NCBI RefSeq assembly: GCF_003051005.1
Contig: NZ_QAOW01000002.1
Span: forward strand, 1-64,000
Length of the DNA: 64,000 nucleotides
Direction of reading: 5' to 3'
DNA from: Rhodococcus sp. OK519
Lineage (GTDB): Bacteria > Actinomycetota > Actinomycetes > Mycobacteriales > Mycobacteriaceae
Shown here piece by piece: positions 8,491-17,365 of this stretch (its first letter is position 1; every line of letters starts with the position of its first letter). Both the position numbers and the translations under genes were made by a program. The notes beneath the pieces were generated by a model, which saw nothing but the letters and a program-made list of their open reading frames with translations, did not search any database and was not told the origin of the DNA.

Positions 8491-11016
8491 CTACATGTCG
8501 GAGATCGCCTCCAGCGGCTTCGTCCGCGCGGCGCGCGACGCCGGCCACAGGGCGGCGAGCACCCCGACGATGCCCGAACCGATCAGCATCGCGATCACCT
8601 GGCCCCACGGCACCGAGATCTGGTCGAGGCCCTGGTCCGCGAGAGTCCGCACGAAGCCCCAGCCGAACACGACGCCCAGAACCACGCCGACCAGCGCGCC
8701 GAACACCGCGATCAGCACCGATTCGAGGTAGATGGTGCGACGCACCTGCGCTCGCTGCATGCCGACCGCTCGCAGCATTCCGATCTCACGACGGCGCTCG
8801 ACCACGGACAGCGCGAGCGTGTTCACGATGCCGAGGATCGCGATGACGATCGCGAGCGCCAGCAGTCCGTAGAGAACTGACAGCAGCATGTCGATCTGCT
8901 GGCCCTGCGTGCCCTTGAACTGCTCCCGGTCCTGCACCTGCACCACGACGAACGGATCCGTCGCGGTCGCCAGGTCGGTGGCCATCGCGGTCAGGTCGGC
9001 GCCCGGCGTCGCCTTGATGAGCACCGCCCACTCGGCGCGCATGTTGGCCGGCGTCATCTCCTGGTACACCTGGTCTGACACCATCCACGGACCCAGCAAC
9101 TGGTTGTCCTCGTAGATGCCGGTCACCGTCACAGTGGTCTGCTCGCCATCACGGTCGGTGAGCGTGACGGGCGTGCCCAGCTTCCAGTCGTGGTCGGCGG
9201 CCTCGCTGGCACTCACCAGCATGTCGGCGCCGCCGACGGACGCGGAACCTTCCTTCATCGTGTAGTCGAGGACCCCGTCCGGCGATCCGCTCAGGGCGGT
9301 GCCGAAGGCGTCGTCCTCGTCGATCTTCACGGCGACACCGTGCAGGGACACCGCCTCGGCGACACCGTTCACCCGTCCGGCAGCGCCCGCGGCACCCGCC
9401 GGCACCCCGATGCCCTGAGGTCCGGTGAGGACGAAGTCGGCCTCGACTCCCTTGTCGACCAGCGAGTTGACACTCGCCTTGGCGGACGCGCCGAACACGC
9501 CGATCACCGACACCAACATCAGACCGAGGGTGAGGGCGAATGCGGTCGCCGCGGTGCGCTTGGGGTTGCGGACGGCGTTGGTGCGGGCCAGGCGCCCCAC
9601 CGAACCGAACGGCTTGGCGAACACGGCGCCGAGCGCACCGACGATCGGCCGCGACAGTGCCGGCGCCGCGAGCAGGACCGCGAGAACGAGGGCGAGAGCG
9701 CCGAGCCCCACGACCGCGGCCGCACCGCCGCCCGTGGACCGGGCCCCGGCAACGAGCGCGATCACACCGACGACGGCGGCGATCGCACCGATCAAGGTGC
9801 GGACGCGCAGGGTGTCACCGGTGGACGCGAACTCCTCGCGCATCGCGGCGACCGGCGGCACCTTCGCGGCACGGCGGGCCGGTGCATAGGCGCTGACGAC
9901 GGTGACGATCACACCGAGGACGAGCGCCACGATGACGGTGCGCGGTGCCACCTGCAGAGGGCCGTCGGGCAGGCCGAGATCGAACGCATTGAGCAGGGCG
10001 CGCAGGCCATAGGCCAGCCCGACGCCGGCCGCGAGACCGATCGCGCTGCCGATGATGCCGACCACGAGGGCCTCGAACACCACCGAGCGCCCCACCTGCT
10101 TACGGCTCGCGCCGATCGCCCGGAGCAACGCCAGTTCGCGCAGTCGCTGCGCCACGATCATCGAGAACGTGTTGTAGATGATGAACGTGCCCACCAGCAG
10201 CGCGATCGCCCCGAACGCCAGCAGGAAATAGTTGACGAAGCTGAGGGCCTCGCCGATCTGGTCCTTGGTCTCCTGCTTCACCTCGGCCCCGGTCTGGACC
10301 TTCGTGTCGGGCAGCGCCGTGGAGATTCGATCGCGCAACTCGTCCTGCGACGCCCCGGTACCGGCCACATCGATGTAGCCGACGTGGCTGCCGTCGGTGA
10401 ACAACTCCCGCGCCTGCGCGTCGGTGAACAGCGCTCCGACGTATCCACCGGTGTCGGTGTCCGGGGCGTAGATGCCGGAGACGGTGACGTCGTTCCAGCC
10501 GCGCATCGTCAGCACCTTGGTGCTCGACCCGACGTCGAGGCCGGCCCGTGTCGCGGCGCCCTGGTTGAGCGCAATCTGACCGGACTGCTGCGGCGGTGTG
10601 CCGGCAACGAACTTCGTGGGTTCACCGAGCGTCTGGCCCGGCGGCAGGTACGACGAGCCCATGCTCGGCGCGCCGCCGTTCTGCATCGGCTTGCCCGCCG
10701 AGTTGAGTACGACGATCTGCCCGTCCACGGCAGGCGCGACGGAACGGACGCCGTCGATCGCGCGGAGGGCGTCCACGTCGGCGATCGGGACACCGCTCGA
10801 GCCCTGCTCGGTCGCGCTGACCCGCACGTCGACGCCCTGCGCGGTGCCGTCGAAGATGCTGTCGAACGTCTTCTGCAGGGTGTCGGTGAACACGAACGAC
10901 CCCGCGACGAACGCGGTGCCGAGCACCACCGACAGCACGGTCAGGACGAGCCGCACCTTGTGGGCGGCGAGGTTGCGCAACGACACCTTGCGCATCGGGG
11001 AATTGGTCACGGCCAT
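8491..11016 (-). CDS. ABC transporter permease, FtsX/MacB family, duplicated
   Basis: An 841-residue membrane protein with a MacB-like extracytoplasmic domain after the first transmembrane helix (about residues 20-45). A first FtsX core lies at about 255-380 and a second near 725-835 (ALAIVIAILGIVNTLALSV, then RREIGMLRAVGMQRAQV). The repeated R-x-L-A/G-M-L-R-A-I/V-G motif marks the two FtsX halves. The start ATG lies four bases after the stop of its ATPase gene, so the two are co-expressed. Such transporters move lipids, lipoproteins or peptides, or do mechanotransmission across the envelope. The substrate cannot be deduced. A strong hairpin terminator follows. Confidence 0.92.
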   Translation of the reverse strand: MAVTNSPMRKVSLRNLAAHKVRLVLTVLSVVLGTAFVAGSFVFTDTLQKTFDSIFDGTAQGVDVRVSATEQGSSGVPIADVDALRAIDGVRSVAPAVDGQIVVLNSAGKPMQNGGAPSMGSSYLPPGQTLGEPTKFVAGTPPQQSGQIALNQGAATRAGLDVGSSTKVLTMRGWNDVTVSGIYAPDTDTGGYVGALFTDAQARELFTDGSHVGYIDVAGTGASQDELRDRISTALPDTKVQTGAEVKQETKDQIGEALSFVNYFLLAFGAIALLVGTFIIYNTFSMIVAQRLRELALLRAIGASRKQVGRSVVFEALVVGIIGSAIGLAAGVGLAYGLRALLNAFDLGLPDGPLQVAPRTVIVALVLGVIVTVVSAYAPARRAAKVPPVAAMREEFASTGDTLRVRTLIGAIAAVVGVIALVAGARSTGGGAAAVVGLGALALVLAVLLAAPALSRPIVGALGAVFAKPFGSVGRLARTNAVRNPKRTAATAFALTLGLMLVSVIGVFGASAKASVNSLVDKGVEADFVLTGPQGIGVPAGAAGAAGRVNGVAEAVSLHGVAVKIDEDDAFGTALSGSPDGVLDYTMKEGSASVGGADMLVSASEAADHDWKLGTPVTLTDRDGEQTTVTVTGIYEDNQLLGPWMVSDQVYQEMTPANMRAEWAVLIKATPGADLTAMATDLATATDPFVVVQVQDREQFKGTQGQQIDMLLSVLYGLLALAIVIAILGIVNTLALSVVERRREIGMLRAVGMQRAQVRRTIYLESVLIAVFGALVGVVLGVVFGWGFVRTLADQGLDQISVPWGQVIAMLIGSGIVGVLAALWPASRAARTKPLEAISDM

Positions 11017-11020
11017 GGCG

Positions 11021-11779
11021 TCAGACCGTCTCGAGGTTCTTCATGCGATCGAGCACCGACTCCGCGGTGGGCTCGCGCAGTTCGTCGACGATCAGCCCGT
11101 CCGCGAGGAACACGACGCGGTCGGCGAAGCTCGCCGCCCGCGGATCGTGCGTGACGATCACGACGGTCTGGCCGAACTCGTCGACCGCGGCCCGCAGAAT
11201 CGAGAGCACCTCACCCGACGAACGCGAATCCAGGTTGCCGGTCGGCTCGTCACCGAAGATGATCTCCGGTTGCCCCGCGAGGGCGCGCGCGCACGCGACA
11301 CGCTGCTGCTGACCACCGGACAGCTCGCCAGGGCGGTGATCGAGACGATCCCGCAGACCCAGACGGTCGACGACGGTGTCCAACCACTGCTGATCGGCCT
11401 TCCGACCCGCGATGTCCAGCGGCAGCGTGATGTTCTCGAGCGCCGTCAGCGTCGGCACCAGATTGAAGGCCTGGAACACGAAACCGATCCGGTCGCGACG
11501 CAACTGCGTCATCTGCTTGTCCGAAAGCGTGGTCAGGTCCGTCGCACCGATCAGCACCGCGCCCGACGTCGAGGCGTCGAGGCCGGCGAGGCAGTGCATG
11601 AGCGTCGACTTGCCGGAGCCCGACGGGCCCATGATGGCGGTGAACTCCCCCCGCGCGAACTCCGCGGACACACCCGCGAGGGCATGAACCTGGGTGTCCC
11701 CCGACCCGTAGACCTTGGTCAGGTTGACCGCACGCGCGGCCGCTGTGGTTTCGGTGGGCATCTCGGTTTCGGTTGGCAT
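11021..11779 (-). CDS. ABC transporter ATP-binding protein, MacB/LolD type
   Basis: A 252-residue ATPase with Walker A GPSGSGKST at 51-59, signature LSGGQQQRVACARAL near 148, Walker B IIFGDEPTGNLDS near 170, and H-loop VVIVTHD. The segment DEPTGNLDS is typical of the LolD/MacB/FtsE subfamily that partners with FtsX-type permeases. That partner is encoded four bases downstream. I selected ATG 11779 (MPTETEMP) because AGGA is well placed for it; a second ATG at 11788 is too close to that motif. The N-terminal dozen residues are a low-complexity repeat of MPTET. Confidence 0.93.
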   Translation of the reverse strand: MPTETEMPTETTAAARAVNLTKVYGSGDTQVHALAGVSAEFARGEFTAIMGPSGSGKSTLMHCLAGLDASTSGAVLIGATDLTTLSDKQMTQLRRDRIGFVFQAFNLVPTLTALENITLPLDIAGRKADQQWLDTVVDRLGLRDRLDHRPGELSGGQQQRVACARALAGQPEIIFGDEPTGNLDSRSSGEVLSILRAAVDEFGQTVVIVTHDPRAASFADRVVFLADGLIVDELREPTAESVLDRMKNLETV

Positions 11780-11862
11780 GCCCACCATCCTCGCGCGCGG
11801 GCACGACAGAAAACCATCGGGGACTTCCCTGATCTTGTACCCCGACCGACCGTGGAGCCCGG

Positions 11863-14232
11863 TCAGTCGTGCTCGAATGCCCGGGCGATCTCGCGCTCGA
11901 TGTCGAGGTACGGCTCGCCGGACACGTCAGCGGTGACCCTGACGATGGCCCCGCCCCGGAATCGGAACGGGGAGCGGTACGCCGCCGACACCGAGTGCCC
12001 GGGGTCGCGTCCGATGCGGATTCCCTCCCCGACGCCCGAGAACATCGCCGGCTGCATCCGGACCCCGGTTCGCGAACCCACGGCACGATCGTCGAGGTAG
12101 AGCGTCACGTCACCGACCGGCGTGAACTGGTCCTCTCCCGCCCCGGTCCGCTCGAACCGCACGCCGAGCACGTGGTGTCCGGGGGTCACAGGTTCGGGCG
12201 ACTCCACGAGTTGCTCCTCCTCGCCGAGGAAGTTGTACACGTACTTCAGCCGCCCGTCCTGCACGAACAGCGTGTGACCGCCGAGGCGGCCGCCGTGCGC
12301 GAACAGCACCCCCTCGGGTCCGCTCCCCTTCTCCGCATCGAAGTCGTCGACGGTCACCTCCGCGAGCAGCGCGAAGGAACGGCCCCGCATCTCGAGCGCT
12401 GCGCCCGGCCCCACCTCGGCGGCGTCCGGGTAGTAGACGAACGATTCCCGCGCGCCGGTGAGGTACGGCCGATAGCGCAGGAACGCCGAGAGGATGTCGA
12501 GGTCGTTGAGCGGCAGCCCGCCGTACTTGTCGGCCTCGGCGAACCACAGGGCGCGCATCTGGTCGAGCTTGTCGGGCTGTGCGGCGGCGAGGTCGTGGAC
12601 CTGGCTGCGGTCGCGCTCGATGTGGAACAGTTCCCACCGGTCGTCGTCGAAATGCGACCAGTTCGACGGAGCCGCCGGGTGGACGGTGTTCGCGAACCAC
12701 CCGTCGTGCCAGATCCCCCGGGTGCCGAGCATCGAGTAGAACTGGGTGACCTTGCCCGTGGCCGCGTCCGGGTCGTCGAGGATCGGCCGGAAGGAGACCC
12801 CCTCGAGGGGCCGCTGCAGGACTCCTCCGACCAGCAGCGGCGGATCGACACCGAGCAGTTCGTACACGGTGGGCGTGATGTCGCAGACGTTCACGTACCG
12901 ATCCCGAACCTCACCGCGAGCGTCGATCCCGTCCGGCCACGAGATCAGGCACGGGTCCGCGATCCCACCCTCGTGCGACGCGTACCGCTTGAACAGCTTG
13001 TACGGCGTGTTGAACGCCATCGCCCAGCCGAGAGAATAGTGGTTGTAGGTATCGGGGCCGCCGAGGTCGTCGATCTTCGCGAGCCCGTCCTCCACCTTGT
13101 CGGCGTAGCCGTTGAAGAACCGGTACTCGTTGACCGAGCCATTCGGGCCGCCCTCCCCGCTGGCTCCGTTGTCGGACAGCAGCACGATGATCGTGTTGTC
13201 GAGTTGACCCGACTCCTCCAGATAGTCGAGGACCCTGCCGATCTGCGCGTCGGTGTAGCTCTGGAACCCGGCGAACACCTCTGCCATGCGGCTGAACAGC
13301 CGCTTCTCCTCGTCTTCCAGCGAGTCCCACGGCCGGACCGTGTCCAGCGGTGGCCACGGCACGCCTTCCGCACTCACCTCGTCGGCGTACGGATTCATCG
13401 GGGACAGTTCGGTGTCGGCGGGAACGAGCCCGAGAGCCTTCTGGTTCTGCAGGACGATCTCGCGATACTTCTCGTATCCCATGTCGAATCGACCGGCGTA
13501 TCGGTCGGACCATTCCTTCGAAACATGATGCGGCGCATGTCCGCAACCGGGGCAAAGGTACATGAACCACGGCTTGTCAGGCGCGATCACCTTGGAGTCG
13601 CGAATGAACTCGATCGACTTGTCCGCCAGGTCTTTCGACAGGTGGTAGCCGTCCTCAGGCGAGTACGGCGGCTCCACCGGATGGTTGTCGTAGACGAGGT
13701 TGGGATACCACTGGTCGGCCTCACCGCCGAGAAACCCGTAAAACCGCTCGAAACCCCGGGAAAGCGGCCAATTGCGCTTCGTGGCCGCCAGATTCGACTC
13801 CTCGAGCGGAGTCAGGTGCCACTTGCCGACGGCGTATGTGTTCCACCCCTGTTCCCCGAGGACCTCGGACATCAGCGCGCAGTCGGCGGGAATACGGCCA
13901 CTCGAGTTGGCGAATCCGTCCGTGAACTCCTCGACCGTCGTCATCCCCACCGACGTCGGATTCCGCCCGGTCAGCAGCGCGGCGCGCGTCGGCGAACACA
14001 GCGCGGTCGTGTGAAACTGGCTCAGCAGCACCCCGCGATCGGCGATGCGCTGCAGATTCGGCATCTCGACGAGGCCGCCGTACGTGTCCCACGTGCCGAT
14101 TCCGGTGTCGTCCCACACCAGATACAGGACGTTGGGGGCGCCCTCGGGTGCGCGGGGTTCGGCGAACGGCGCCCAATCCGGCGTCGAATCCCTGATGTCG
14201 ACCGAAACCTTGCCCGTGAATTCCGCAGCCAT
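11863..14232 (-). CDS. arylsulfatase, Cys-type (AtsA-like)
   Basis: A 789-residue type I sulfatase, close in length to mycobacterial AtsA. Metal ligands are visible in LVWDDTGIGTWDTYGG (Asp41-Asp42). The catalytic motif CSPTR has its cysteine at residue 79, which must be oxidised to formylglycine before sulfate ester hydrolysis. Further family motifs are GKWHLTP and LSDNGASGEGGPNGS. The C-terminal third, rich in beta structure, is a separate domain. There is no signal peptide, so it is probably cytoplasmic. ATG 14232 is preceded by GGGAGGA. No formylglycine-generating enzyme is in the window. The substrate is unknown; use of sulfate esters as a sulfur source is the usual inference. Confidence 0.93.
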   Translation of the reverse strand: MAAEFTGKVSVDIRDSTPDWAPFAEPRAPEGAPNVLYLVWDDTGIGTWDTYGGLVEMPNLQRIADRGVLLSQFHTTALCSPTRAALLTGRNPTSVGMTTVEEFTDGFANSSGRIPADCALMSEVLGEQGWNTYAVGKWHLTPLEESNLAATKRNWPLSRGFERFYGFLGGEADQWYPNLVYDNHPVEPPYSPEDGYHLSKDLADKSIEFIRDSKVIAPDKPWFMYLCPGCGHAPHHVSKEWSDRYAGRFDMGYEKYREIVLQNQKALGLVPADTELSPMNPYADEVSAEGVPWPPLDTVRPWDSLEDEEKRLFSRMAEVFAGFQSYTDAQIGRVLDYLEESGQLDNTIIVLLSDNGASGEGGPNGSVNEYRFFNGYADKVEDGLAKIDDLGGPDTYNHYSLGWAMAFNTPYKLFKRYASHEGGIADPCLISWPDGIDARGEVRDRYVNVCDITPTVYELLGVDPPLLVGGVLQRPLEGVSFRPILDDPDAATGKVTQFYSMLGTRGIWHDGWFANTVHPAAPSNWSHFDDDRWELFHIERDRSQVHDLAAAQPDKLDQMRALWFAEADKYGGLPLNDLDILSAFLRYRPYLTGARESFVYYPDAAEVGPGAALEMRGRSFALLAEVTVDDFDAEKGSGPEGVLFAHGGRLGGHTLFVQDGRLKYVYNFLGEEEQLVESPEPVTPGHHVLGVRFERTGAGEDQFTPVGDVTLYLDDRAVGSRTGVRMQPAMFSGVGEGIRIGRDPGHSVSAAYRSPFRFRGGAIVRVTADVSGEPYLDIEREIARAFEHD

Positions 14233-14302
14233 GACCGGGTCCTCCCGATGCGCGTGGGAACCCATCATCACACGCAGCGGGAGGCTCCGGGGCGGGTTCG
14301 AG

Positions 14303-14887
14303 CTACCGGGCCCGAGTCTCCATCATGACGTTGAAACCCCTGGTGAAGTCCAGATAGTCCACGACGTCCGTTCGCACGACGTCGGGGCTGTCCGGTCCCG
14401 CGTAGTAGTGCTCGCGGTAGTCGTCGACCGTGTCGAACCACAGTTCCGAGATGGCCTCGATCGCACCGGCGTCCGCACCTCGTGCATCGACGACAAGGTT
14501 CTGCACGTACCTGCTCACCGCAGGATGGTGCACCCGCGCGATGTCGGCGTGCGCGGCGTAGCGACGCTCGAACTCGGCGCGCGGGACGTCCGACCGGCGT
14601 GCGACGAAGCAGACCTGCTTTATCCCGGTGAACTCCGCCGCGGGATCGCGGCGATCCCAGCGAACCGACTCCGCGAGCGTCAGCACCGCGTCGGGCTCGA
14701 CGCCGACGTCGGCCGGCGCGTCGTCCCACGACCACACGACGGTCCGCAGCGGCACGTCATCCGACTGCGGTGCAACGGAATTGGTTCGGAAGATCCCGGC
14801 CCGGTGGACGTCGACAGCGAACCGGCCGCCGCCGTCCACCGCACCGAGAACGTCGGCGAACCCGTAGGCCCGCTTGACCGTCGTCAC
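14303..14887 (-). CDS. EthD-like (dimeric alpha/beta barrel) protein
   Basis: A 194-residue protein. The second half resembles EthD-like ferredoxin-fold domains: KQVCFVARRSDVPRAEFERR near residue 90, then HHPAVSRYVQNLVV, then ISELWFDTVDDYREHY. This layout is that of proteins which bind small hydrophobic ligands or assist degradative oxygenases. The GTG start overlaps the stop of the upstream SDR gene by four bases (GTGA), so translation is coupled. The pair may therefore act in one catabolic step, but the substrate is not evident. The first 80 residues may be a degenerate second copy of the same fold. Confidence 0.75.
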   Translation of the reverse strand: MTTVKRAYGFADVLGAVDGGGRFAVDVHRAGIFRTNSVAPQSDDVPLRTVVWSWDDAPADVGVEPDAVLTLAESVRWDRRDPAAEFTGIKQVCFVARRSDVPRAEFERRYAAHADIARVHHPAVSRYVQNLVVDARGADAGAIEAISELWFDTVDDYREHYYAGPDSPDVVRTDVVDYLDFTRGFNVMMETRAR

Positions 14888-15645
14888 GACCAGCGTGCCT
14901 GGCCGCCGTCGAGCGGGATCGTCGCACCCGTCAGGTATGCCGAATCGGGTCCGACGAGGAACGCAACCGCGTTACCGATGTCGGTTTCCGGGTCACCGAT
15001 GCGACGCATCGGGATGCTCGCGACGAAGGCCTCCGCCTCCTCCGGCCGAGCGTCCGCCCACCGCTGCAGGCCCGGCGACAGTGCATGCGGCGCAACAGCG
15101 TTGACGCGAATGTTGTCGACGCCCCACTCGCAGGCCGCCGCGCGCGTGAGGGACCGGACGGCCTCCTTCACCGACGCGTAGCCGCCGTAGCCGCTCGCAT
15201 CCCAGCGAACCGCGACCGACGACACCATGTTCACGATGGCGCCACCGCCGCGTTCCTTCATGATCGGGTAGCACGCCTGCATCGTCCGCAGAGCCGCGAC
15301 CGGTCCGGACGTGTACGCCCGCTCGAGAAAGTCGGCCTTCAGATCGTTGATCGGACCCAGCGGGTTGAGGCTGGCGTTGTTGACCAAAATGTCGACACCG
15401 CCGAACAGTGCTGCCGTCGTGTCGACTGCGCGCGCGATGTCGTCCGCGTCGGAGACGTCCGCGACGACGGGTTCCGCGATCCCGCCGAATGCCGCGATCT
15501 GCTCGCAGGTCTCGATCAGCTTGGACTCGGTGCGTCCCGACACCGCGATGCGGGCGCCCTCCTTCGCGAGTGCGAACGCGACGCCCTGGCCGACTCCCTG
15601 GCCGGCGCCCGTGATGAGCGCGACCTTTCCGTCCAACTTGCCCAT
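14884..15645 (-). CDS. SDR-family NAD(P)-dependent oxidoreductase
   Basis: A 253-residue classical short-chain dehydrogenase. The nucleotide-binding motif TGAGQGVGQG lies at 12-21, NNAS near 90, a catalytic serine in NMVSSVAV near 138, and the YxxxK pair in YGGYASVKEAV near 155. The C-terminus ends LTGATIPLDGGQARWS, as in FabG-like members. GGAGATTGAAACCAT precedes the ATG. It is the first gene of a unit with the EthD-like gene, which it overlaps by four bases. It is divergent from the endonuclease IV gene across 115 bases. The alcohol or ketone substrate is unknown. Confidence 0.9.
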   Translation of the reverse strand: MGKLDGKVALITGAGQGVGQGVAFALAKEGARIAVSGRTESKLIETCEQIAAFGGIAEPVVADVSDADDIARAVDTTAALFGGVDILVNNASLNPLGPINDLKADFLERAYTSGPVAALRTMQACYPIMKERGGGAIVNMVSSVAVRWDASGYGGYASVKEAVRSLTRAAACEWGVDNIRVNAVAPHALSPGLQRWADARPEEAEAFVASIPMRRIGDPETDIGNAVAFLVGPDSAYLTGATIPLDGGQARWS

Positions 15646-15747
15646 ATGGTTTCAATCTCCCAGGTCAATCGATGTGCTGCCGCACACACAACCAGGAACA
15701 GTCGGCAACCGGGTCGCGTTTCCCGATGATCGGGACCGCAACGCCGC

Positions 15748-15753
15748 TACGCT
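15748..15753 (+). promoter_or_regulatory. -10-like element, leaderless start of endonuclease IV gene
   Basis: TACGCT ends seven bases before the ATG at 15761 and no Shine-Dalgarno sequence is present. This is the arrangement expected for a leaderless transcript. Confidence 0.5.
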
Positions 15754-15760
15754 CGACGTC

Positions 15761-16537
15761 ATGCGGATCGGAGCCCATGTCAGACAGGACGCCGACCCTA
15801 TCGGGGCCGGGGAGCGCCTCGGTGCGGACATCGTCCAACTGTTCCTCACCGACCCACAGAAGTGGGACAAGCCCGAACCGCACCCACAGGCCGACCAGAT
15901 CCGGCAGAGCCCGATCGACGTCGTGGTGCACTCGTCCTACGTCATCAACGTCGCGAGCCTGAACAACCGGTTGCGGATGCCGTCCCGCAAGGCCGTCGCC
16001 GAACAGGCCGCCGCGGCCGCGGACATCGGCGCGATCGGCCTCGTCGTGCACGGCGGCCACGTGCGCGACGGCGAAAACCCCGCCGCCGGAGTGGCGAACT
16101 GGCGCAAGCTCTTCGAACGCCAGCAGGACAAGGGCGGATTTCCGGTCCCGATTCTCGTCGAGAACACCGCGGGCGGCGACTTCGCGATGGCCCGCCACCT
16201 GGATGCGATCGCGCGCCTGTGGGACGCGATCGGCGAGTTCGGCGCCGGCTTCTGCCTCGACACCTGCCATGCGTGGGCCGGAGGCGAGGAACTGCTCGGC
16301 ATCGTCGAACGGGTCAAGGCGATCACCGGGCGCATCGACCTGGTCCACCTCAACAACTCCCGGGACGAGTTCGACTCGGCCCGGGACCGGCACGCGAACC
16401 TGACCACGGGCCTGATCGATCCCGCGATGCTCACCGCAGTCGTCTCGGCGGCCGGGGCACCCGTCGTCCTCGAGACACCCGCAGACGGCATCGCCGACGA
16501 CCTGGCGTACCTGCGGGGCGCCCTGTCGGGAGACTGA
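15761..16537 (+). CDS. nfo: deoxyribonuclease IV (AP endonuclease, Nfo family)
   Basis: A 258-residue TIM-barrel enzyme that cleaves DNA at abasic sites in base excision repair. Visible metal-site segments include MRIGAHV at the N-terminus, VVVHSSYVINVAS near 50, VVHGGHVRDG near 95, LVENTAGGD near 135, FCLDTCHAWAGG near 165, and DLVHLNNSRDEFDSARDRH near 190. These give the expected His, Glu and Asp zinc ligands. The length is normal for the actinobacterial enzyme (called End in M. tuberculosis). The start lacks a ribosome binding site but has a -10-like TACGCT just upstream. It is followed by an unrelated lipoprotein gene. Confidence 0.92.
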   Translation: MRIGAHVRQDADPIGAGERLGADIVQLFLTDPQKWDKPEPHPQADQIRQSPIDVVVHSSYVINVASLNNRLRMPSRKAVAEQAAAAADIGAIGLVVHGGHVRDGENPAAGVANWRKLFERQQDKGGFPVPILVENTAGGDFAMARHLDAIARLWDAIGEFGAGFCLDTCHAWAGGEELLGIVERVKAITGRIDLVHLNNSRDEFDSARDRHANLTTGLIDPAMLTAVVSAAGAPVVLETPADGIADDLAYLRGALSGD

Positions 16538-16608
16538 AAGCGGCGGACGTCACATACCGAAACGGCCACGACGCCGCGTCGGACCGCGACAGGGACACGG
16601 CCCCGCCC

Positions 16609-16614
16609 TACCAT
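16609..16614 (+). promoter_or_regulatory. -10-like element, leaderless start of AMIN-like lipoprotein gene
   Basis: TACCAT lies eight bases before the ATG at 16623, with no Shine-Dalgarno sequence between. Confidence 0.5.
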
Positions 16615-16622
16615 CCCCACTC

Positions 16623-17249
16623 ATGACGTACCTTCGGTCCCGCCGCACGCTCGCCATCTCCTCCGCCGCGATCGCGGCGATCGCCCTGGCCGGTTGTTCC
16701 AGCACCGAGTCGGAGCCGACCGCCTCCTCGACGTCGATCACCGCATCCTCGGCTTCCGCGCAGGTCAAGGCTGCTCCACTGGCGGCCGACGAGGGCACCC
16801 TGACAGCGGCGCCCACCGCGCAGGAGACCCAGACCGGCACCGCCTCCCCCGATGCCGCGCTCACGATCAGCGACATCCGGATCGGCATCCACGACGGCTT
16901 CGACCGAGTCGTGTACGAGCTCGGCGGCACCGGAACCCCGGGATGGAGTTCCGAGATCGTCTCCACCGCCAACCAGCAGGGCAGCGGCAATCCGCTCGCC
17001 GTGAGCGGTCAGGCGATCCTGCAGGTCATGATCACCGGATCGTCCATGCCGTTCTCGAGCGGAGTCGAACCGTACGCGGGCCCCAACCCGATCGAGGCCG
17101 CTCCGGGTGGCATCGTCACCGAGGTCCGTGACGCGGGCATCTTCGAGGGCACGAACCAGACGCTGATCGGGCTCGCCCGCCCGGACGCCGCATACCGCGT
17201 GTTCACGCTGAGCAACCCCACGCGACTGGTCGTCGACGTCGCCCGCTGA
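16623..17249 (+). CDS. AMIN-like domain lipoprotein
   Basis: A 208-residue exported lipoprotein. The signal sequence MTYLRSRRTLAISSAAIAAI ends in the lipobox LAGC, with the acylated cysteine at residue 25. A Ser/Thr/Ala-rich linker follows to about residue 80. The folded part (ISDIRIGIHDGFDRVVYELG, then VTEVRDAGIFEGTNQTLIGL, ending NPTRLVVDVAR) matches the actinobacterial AMIN-like domain. That domain is related to the peptidoglycan-targeting AMIN domain of amidases. It probably sits on the outer face of the membrane and may bind cell-wall material; no catalytic motif is present. It is 85 bases after the nfo stop, with its own -10-like element. Confidence 0.85.
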   Translation: MTYLRSRRTLAISSAAIAAIALAGCSSTESEPTASSTSITASSASAQVKAAPLAADEGTLTAAPTAQETQTGTASPDAALTISDIRIGIHDGFDRVVYELGGTGTPGWSSEIVSTANQQGSGNPLAVSGQAILQVMITGSSMPFSSGVEPYAGPNPIEAAPGGIVTEVRDAGIFEGTNQTLIGLARPDAAYRVFTLSNPTRLVVDVAR

Positions 17250-17282
17250 CCTGAGCGGGTCCGCCCGCCCGTCGCGGCACTG

Positions 17283-17313
17283 TTGACCTCAACCATTGTC
17301 GAGGTCTTACCGT
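17283..17313 (+). promoter_or_regulatory. MerR-type operator/promoter before the ABC exporter gene
   Basis: The inverted repeat GACCTC-N10-GAGGTC (17285-17306) lies between a -35 TTGACC (17283-17288) and a -10-like TACCGT (17308-17313), giving a 19-base spacer. A dyad inside an over-long spacer is the hallmark of promoters activated by MerR-family regulators. No MerR gene is in the window. Confidence 0.55.
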
Positions 17314-17365
17314 CGGTGTCGTACCCCGGTCGTACTGTGACCGGGCAACGGGAGGGCGGAAGACC

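Noticed and set aside
9190-11154. 654-codon open frame antisense to the ABC permease
   Set aside because: Arg/Gly/His-rich shadow translation; the permease on the other strand has membrane segments and FtsX motifs.
11869-14328. 819-codon open frame antisense to the arylsulfatase gene
   Set aside because: It is a mirror of the sulfatase reading frame, without motifs or a ribosome binding site. The sulfatase has full catalytic motifs.
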